Positions 31,706 through 34,998 of a DNA stretch of 34,998 nucleotides are shown here, one piece after another. Positions within the stretch are counted from its first letter, which is position 1, and each line of letters begins with the position of its first letter. This stretch comes from DSBG01 sp049975365 (GTDB lineage: Bacteria; Desulfobacterota; Desulfomonilia; UBA1062): contig JBNGDS010000031.1 in assembly GCA_049975365.1 (NCBI GenBank), forward strand, positions 1 to 34,998, written 5' to 3'. The position numbers and the translations under genes are program-made. The notes beneath the pieces are model-generated. The model did not search any database and had not been told where the DNA came from. It saw only the letters and a list, made by a program, of their open reading frames with translations.

Positions 31706-32648
31706 TCTCACCCTGCCGGGGCAGGAGGTACGTACAAGGGATTTTTCTCCACCTGGCCTGATCCAGTATTGTCTGTTGCTGCTCTTGATTCTCTTTTCCC
31801 CTGGTCCGCGCAGCTTTTCGGGCGATCAGGCCGGAGCAGATCAGTCCCCGATGTTTCTGTGGAGTACAACCATCGGCGAGACACAGGTATTTCTGCTCGG
31901 ATCCATTCATGTCCTGAAGCACAACCCCGCCGATACGGATGAGAGGGTAGAGAGGGCATACAAGTCCTGCTCCAGGATTGTGTTCGAGGCAGACATGGAT
32001 GAGATGGCGCTGCCGGAAACCAGGATGATGATGGTGAAGGCAGGCCTCCTTCCCGAAGGAGAAACACTGGATTCACACATCGGAAAAGAAACGAAAGATC
32101 TACTCCAGGAAAGACTCGAATCATCGGAATTTGGCATGGATACCTTTCTCCGTTTCAGGCCATGGCTCACGGCGGTCACCCTGACTGCCCATGAACTGAA
32201 GAGGCTTGGCTTCGATGTGGCCTACGGCATCGACACATCACTGTACCGCAGGGCAAAGCGTGACGGCAAGGATAGTGCATTTCTCGAAACAGCACAGGCT
32301 CAGATCGAAACGCTCAGCAGTATGCCGGAGGCCATCCAGGAAGACCTGCTGATGCAGACTCTGCACGAGTTGAAGGTGATCGAGGAGAGATCGTCCGAGA
32401 TCGTATCGGCCTGGAAGAGAGGTGATGCACAGGCCTTGGAAGAAATCACCACAATCAGCCTGAGAAACTATCCCTCCGTTTATGAGCGCCTGTTCGTCGC
32501 CAGGAACAGGAACTGGGTGGACAGAATTGAGAGGCTTAGCGAAAACCAGAATGCCCTTCTCGTGGTCGTAGGGGCCGCTCATCTTGTCGGAGACCATGGG
32601 ATCCTTGCCCTGCTCAGGGAAAAAGGCTACACTGCAGTCCAGCTGTAA
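31692..32648 (+). CDS. TraB/GumN family protein
   Basis: 318 residues. A hydrophobic stretch at about 23-38 (LIQYCLLLLLILFSPG) after a short charged lead suggests a signal peptide or membrane anchor. The TraB/GumN (Tiki-like) fold is marked by FLLGSIHVLK near residue 67, FEADMDEM, GIDTSLYRRAK and the C-terminal VVVGAAHLVGDHGIL, holding the two conserved His/Glu motifs thought to form a metalloprotease site. ATG 31692 overlaps cysE by 14 nt; no ribosome-binding site is obvious, so coupling to cysE translation is likely. Its place at the end of the cysteine operon may be incidental. Function in bacteria is not established. Confidence 0.88.
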   Translation: MADSDLTLPGQEVRTRDFSPPGLIQYCLLLLLILFSPGPRSFSGDQAGADQSPMFLWSTTIGETQVFLLGSIHVLKHNPADTDERVERAYKSCSRIVFEADMDEMALPETRMMMVKAGLLPEGETLDSHIGKETKDLLQERLESSEFGMDTFLRFRPWLTAVTLTAHELKRLGFDVAYGIDTSLYRRAKRDGKDSAFLETAQAQIETLSSMPEAIQEDLLMQTLHELKVIEERSSEIVSAWKRGDAQALEEITTISLRNYPSVYERLFVARNRNWVDRIERLSENQNALLVVVGAAHLVGDHGILALLREKGYTAVQL

Positions 32649-32726
32649 ATTCCGCACCACGGGGTGAACACCATTCAATGACGAGGGTGCCCAGCTCTAC
32701 CGGTACCCGAAGGAGGAGAAAGGCTC

Positions 32727-33953
32727 ATGAAGATCAAGGGAATTGAACTCTACCATGTCTCTGTGCCGCTGGCACATACCTTCTGGCCCACCTGGATCCC
32801 CGGGTATCCTCAGACGCACAATCGATTCACCCTGATCAAGATCACCACAGACGACGGAATCGAGGGTTTTTCTGCAGGGACCGCAATGGGAAAGGAGCGT
32901 GAGGGGCTTGGAGATCTCATCGGAAGCTACCTGATCGGCGCCGATCCCACGGATATCGACCAGGTTCAGGGGCTCCTGAAGCAGGCAGGATTTCTGGGCT
33001 GGAGAAACTTCTGGATCGAGCCAGCATGCTGGGACATCATGGGCAAGGCATCGGGCAAGCCTGTGTACGAGCTTCTTGGTGGAAAGGCCAGACCAATCGA
33101 CGTGTATCTCTCTACCGGTGAAATGCATGAGCCGGAAAAGAGGGTCGATGAACTCCTGGCCATGTACGAACGAGGGTTCAAGACAGCAAAGCTCAGGGTG
33201 AAGAACATTCACCTGAAGGATGACATCAGGCATATCGAAGTGGTGAGGAAAGGGCTGGACGGGAAGATGAAGCTCGGGGTGGACGCAAACCAGGGATGGC
33301 TTGTGACCATCGTTGACAAAGTTCCTGCGTGGGACCTGGCCCGGGCCCGGGATTTTGCTGCGGCGTGTTCTGACAATGCAATTGAGTGGCTCGAGGAACC
33401 GCTTGATTCACGTGATTACGATGGCAATGCTGAACTGAAGAGAATGGCAAAGGTAAGAATATCCGGTGCCGAGTTGAACTACGGATGGGACGAGATAAAG
33501 ATCATGTTCGAGAAAGACTGTTTTGACGTCTACCAGCCGGATGCCACCTTTGCAGGCGGCATCGCCCAGGTGAAGAAGGTGATCGATACCTGTAAGATCA
33601 AAGATCGCCTGTTCAGCCCCCATACCTGGACGAATGGCGTCGGGTTCTACATCAACTGGAATATGGTCCTTGCTGACAGAGACAATACGTTGCCGCTCGA
33701 GTATCCCCTGGAAGAGCCGTCCTGGATTCCGGAGTTCCGTGACGGCATCATCGAACCACTGCTTCCAGATGTAAACGGACAGATTCATCCCTTCAGAAAA
33801 CCTGGCCTTGGGTTCGAAATCGACACAAAACTCCTGAAAAAATACGGTAAACGATTCTTCAAACTCACAGAGACTGGTCTCAAAATCAAGGTCATCCGCG
33901 AGAAAGGGCTGAAAGCAGCGCTCGAACTCAAGAAAAGGAAAGAAAAAGGATAA
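32727..33953 (+). CDS. mandelate racemase/muconate-lactonizing enzyme family protein
   Basis: 408-residue enolase-superfamily enzyme abstracting the alpha-proton of a carboxylate. Seen: the N-terminal capping domain, K155-L-R157 for the base, metal ligands D186 (GVDANQGW), E223 (EWLEEP) and E249 (SGAELN), and H299 in SPHTW. This set fits the MR/galactonate or gluconate dehydratase-like groups. The final ~45 residues (from LLKKYGKRFFKL) form an unusual Lys-rich tail. GAAGGAGGAGAAAGG lies before ATG 32727. The product cannot be named: a sugar-acid dehydratase or racemase is equally possible. It is convergent with the acyltransferase on the other strand; no neighbour hints at the substrate. Confidence 0.88.
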   Translation: MKIKGIELYHVSVPLAHTFWPTWIPGYPQTHNRFTLIKITTDDGIEGFSAGTAMGKEREGLGDLIGSYLIGADPTDIDQVQGLLKQAGFLGWRNFWIEPACWDIMGKASGKPVYELLGGKARPIDVYLSTGEMHEPEKRVDELLAMYERGFKTAKLRVKNIHLKDDIRHIEVVRKGLDGKMKLGVDANQGWLVTIVDKVPAWDLARARDFAAACSDNAIEWLEEPLDSRDYDGNAELKRMAKVRISGAELNYGWDEIKIMFEKDCFDVYQPDATFAGGIAQVKKVIDTCKIKDRLFSPHTWTNGVGFYINWNMVLADRDNTLPLEYPLEEPSWIPEFRDGIIEPLLPDVNGQIHPFRKPGLGFEIDTKLLKKYGKRFFKLTETGLKIKVIREKGLKAALELKKRKEKG

Positions 33954-34026
33954 CCAGCGAGACGGCAACCCCTGCATTTGTCTGGGTGAGGACAGGCCCG
34001 GATGGGGGCGTTCCCTATGAGAAGCC

Positions 34027-34146
34027 TCACTTCGGTGGTGTTCTTTTCCCCTTGTTCCTGCGAATCTTGTCCTTTCGGATTTTGGTGCGCTCTTTCAACA
34101 GCCGTGAGATGTCTTTTTGGCGTCGAGTAATCTTTTCACCTGTCAT
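34027..34146 (-). CDS. 39-residue highly basic small protein
   Basis: A complete - strand frame with an ATG at 34146 and TGA at 34029-34027. Seventeen of 39 residues are Lys or Arg against only four acidic ones (starts MTGEKITRRQKDISRLL, ends KGKRTPPK), with a heptad-like helix in the middle. AAGGTGATC lies just before the ATG, and the ATG is only 18 nt after the stop of the acyltransferase gene, so it should be co-transcribed and perhaps coupled. No Cys, no signal peptide. A nucleic-acid or ribosome-binding role, or electrostatic membrane binding, is possible; no family is recognised. Confidence 0.6.
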   Translation of the reverse strand: MTGEKITRRQKDISRLLKERTKIRKDKIRRNKGKRTPPK

Positions 34147-34164
34147 TGATCACCTTGAATTCTC

Positions 34165-34998
34165 TCAACACGACCGCTGCTGAGACTGGGCATCCCTGCA
34201 CTGTTCGATCAGAGAATCCTTTTCCTGCCAGATGCCGCTCACCCATGCCTGGAACCGGTTTTTGTAGTCAGGATCGTTCTCGTAGTCACCAGAGAGAAAT
34301 TCACCCGGAATCGGTATTTTCTTCACCCGCACAGTGATGGAGGGTATACGCCCGCAGAGATAGTCCCAGAAGGTAAAGTCCCCAGGGGGATAGACAATGG
34401 TGACATCCAGGATGTTGGAGATTTTCCCGTCCATAGCGGCCAGTGCGAAGGCGAACCCCCCGGCCTTTGGGCGGAGCAGGTTCTTGTAGGGCGATTGCTG
34501 CTTTCCATGCTTTTCCTTTGTGAACCGGGTCCCTTCGATGAAATTCAGAATCGAGACGGGTGTATGACGGTACCGCATGCATGCCTTCTTTGTGGTCTCG
34601 AGATCCTTGCCCCTCATGTGGGGATTCTTCTCGAGAAAGCTCTTTGAGGACCGTTCCATGAAGGGGTAGTCCAGGGCCCAGAAGGAGGTTCCCAGGAGTG
34701 GTACCCAGATGAGCTGTTTTTTGAGGAAGAACTTGAAGAATGGAATGTGCCCGTGGAAGGTGATGAGCAGCACCAGGATGTCCGCCCAGGACTGGTGATT
34801 GCAGTTCAGGAAATACCATTCTTTTTTGCTCAGTCCTTCAATGCCCTGAATATCATACGAGGTGTCCTGTGTCAGCCTTAACACGGCCAGGATCCACCAG
34901 ATCCAGCAGTTCACAGTACCCATCAAAGCCCTGGCACAGGTTTTCTGCCAGGCATCAGTTCGTAGCAGGATCTTGGTCAGCGCCAGAATATGAACCGG
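34165..34998 (-). CDS. YihG-like lysophospholipid acyltransferase, N terminus off the window
   Basis: PlsC-type 1-acyl-glycerol-3-phosphate acyltransferase, 278 codons visible. The frame is open to the right edge, so the start is missing; an apparent TTG/ATG near 34926 is internal, because the preceding ~24 residues still fit the family. Seen: a TM-like CWIWWILAVLRL, the catalytic HX4D motif NHQSWAD, EGTRFTKEK (phosphate binding) and GKDLETTKKACMRYR, all strongly matching E. coli YihG. Inner-membrane enzyme transferring acyl groups onto lysophosphatidic acid. Followed after 18 nt by a 39-residue basic small protein. Confidence 0.92.
   Translation of the reverse strand, partial: PVHILALTKILLRTDAWQKTCARALMGTVNCWIWWILAVLRLTQDTSYDIQGIEGLSKKEWYFLNCNHQSWADILVLLITFHGHIPFFKFFLKKQLIWVPLLGTSFWALDYPFMERSSKSFLEKNPHMRGKDLETTKKACMRYRHTPVSILNFIEGTRFTKEKHGKQQSPYKNLLRPKAGGFAFALAAMDGKISNILDVTIVYPPGDFTFWDYLCGRIPSITVRVKKIPIPGEFLSGDYENDPDYKNRFQAWVSGIWQEKDSLIEQCRDAQSQQRSC

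Noticed and set aside
33954..34026. Bidirectional terminator between the convergent enolase-family and small-protein genes
   Set aside because: G/C-rich segments can pair only imperfectly and no A/T tract flanks them.
1..34998. tRNA, rRNA, CRISPR, insertion sequences, prophage or conjugative elements
   Set aside because: No cloverleaf-like segment, regular repeat array, transposase or phage-like gene was noticed on reading both strands.

Overview
The window reads as a chromosomal stretch of an anaerobic, Gram-negative bacterium. The best guess is a syntrophic or sulfate-reducing member of the former Deltaproteobacteria (Desulfobacterota). The clues are clustered CoA-ligase and thiolase genes, many Fe-S/flavin/Cys-rich families typical of strict anaerobes (DUF169, DUF3795, C_GCAxxG_C_C, NifS/NifU), lipoprotein signals and an outward-looking ECF module. 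This placement is inference; no rRNA or tRNA is present to anchor it. Almost all genes lie on the + strand, with good Shine-Dalgarno sites and tight spacing. I saw no tRNA, rRNA, CRISPR array, insertion sequence or phage gene.

Layout. (1) 0.2-9.0 kb, acyl-CoA metabolism: an SDR dehydrogenase, a FadD-like acyl-CoA ligase, an SCP2-type thiolase paired with a DUF35 zinc-ribbon protein, a propionyl/acetyl-CoA synthetase, a UspA protein and a classical thiolase closed by a strong intrinsic terminator, then a MaoC-type hydratase. Together they can activate short and longer acids, hydrate an enoyl-CoA, oxidise a hydroxyacyl-CoA and cleave a ketoacyl-CoA; no acyl-CoA dehydrogenase is in view. (2) 9.2-14.0 kb: a two-halved membrane protein, a CoA-transferase fused to a GNAT acetyltransferase, and adenine deaminase with a tiny ATGA-coupled ORF at its end. 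(3) 14.1-19.7 kb: eight co-directional genes rich in redox families (flavodoxin-SCP2 fusion, DUF169, DUF3795, QueG-like 2[4Fe-4S] protein, two nitroreductases, C_GCAxxG_C_C protein) plus a YbaK-type tRNA deacylase. This is the best candidate for an undescribed redox system. (4) 20.0-27.6 kb, envelope module: ECF sigma factor, zinc-type anti-sigma factor, Spy/CpxP-like periplasmic protein and a DUF4382 lipoprotein, then a ZU5-like lipoprotein, a T4-endonuclease-V-like/DUF1722 fusion, a DUF2914 protein behind a four-element RNA structure, and an FnIII lipoprotein. (5) 27.9-32.6 kb, sulfur mobilisation: nifS-nifU-cysK-cysE followed by an overlapping TraB/GumN protein, making cysteine from serine and sulfide and passing sulfur to Fe-S clusters. 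(6) 32.7-35.0 kb: an enolase-superfamily enzyme, then on the - strand a YihG-like acyltransferase running off the window and, 18 nt behind it, a 39-residue very basic small protein.

Functions are assigned by recalled family motifs, not by a database search. Gene symbols are given only where the family is clear.
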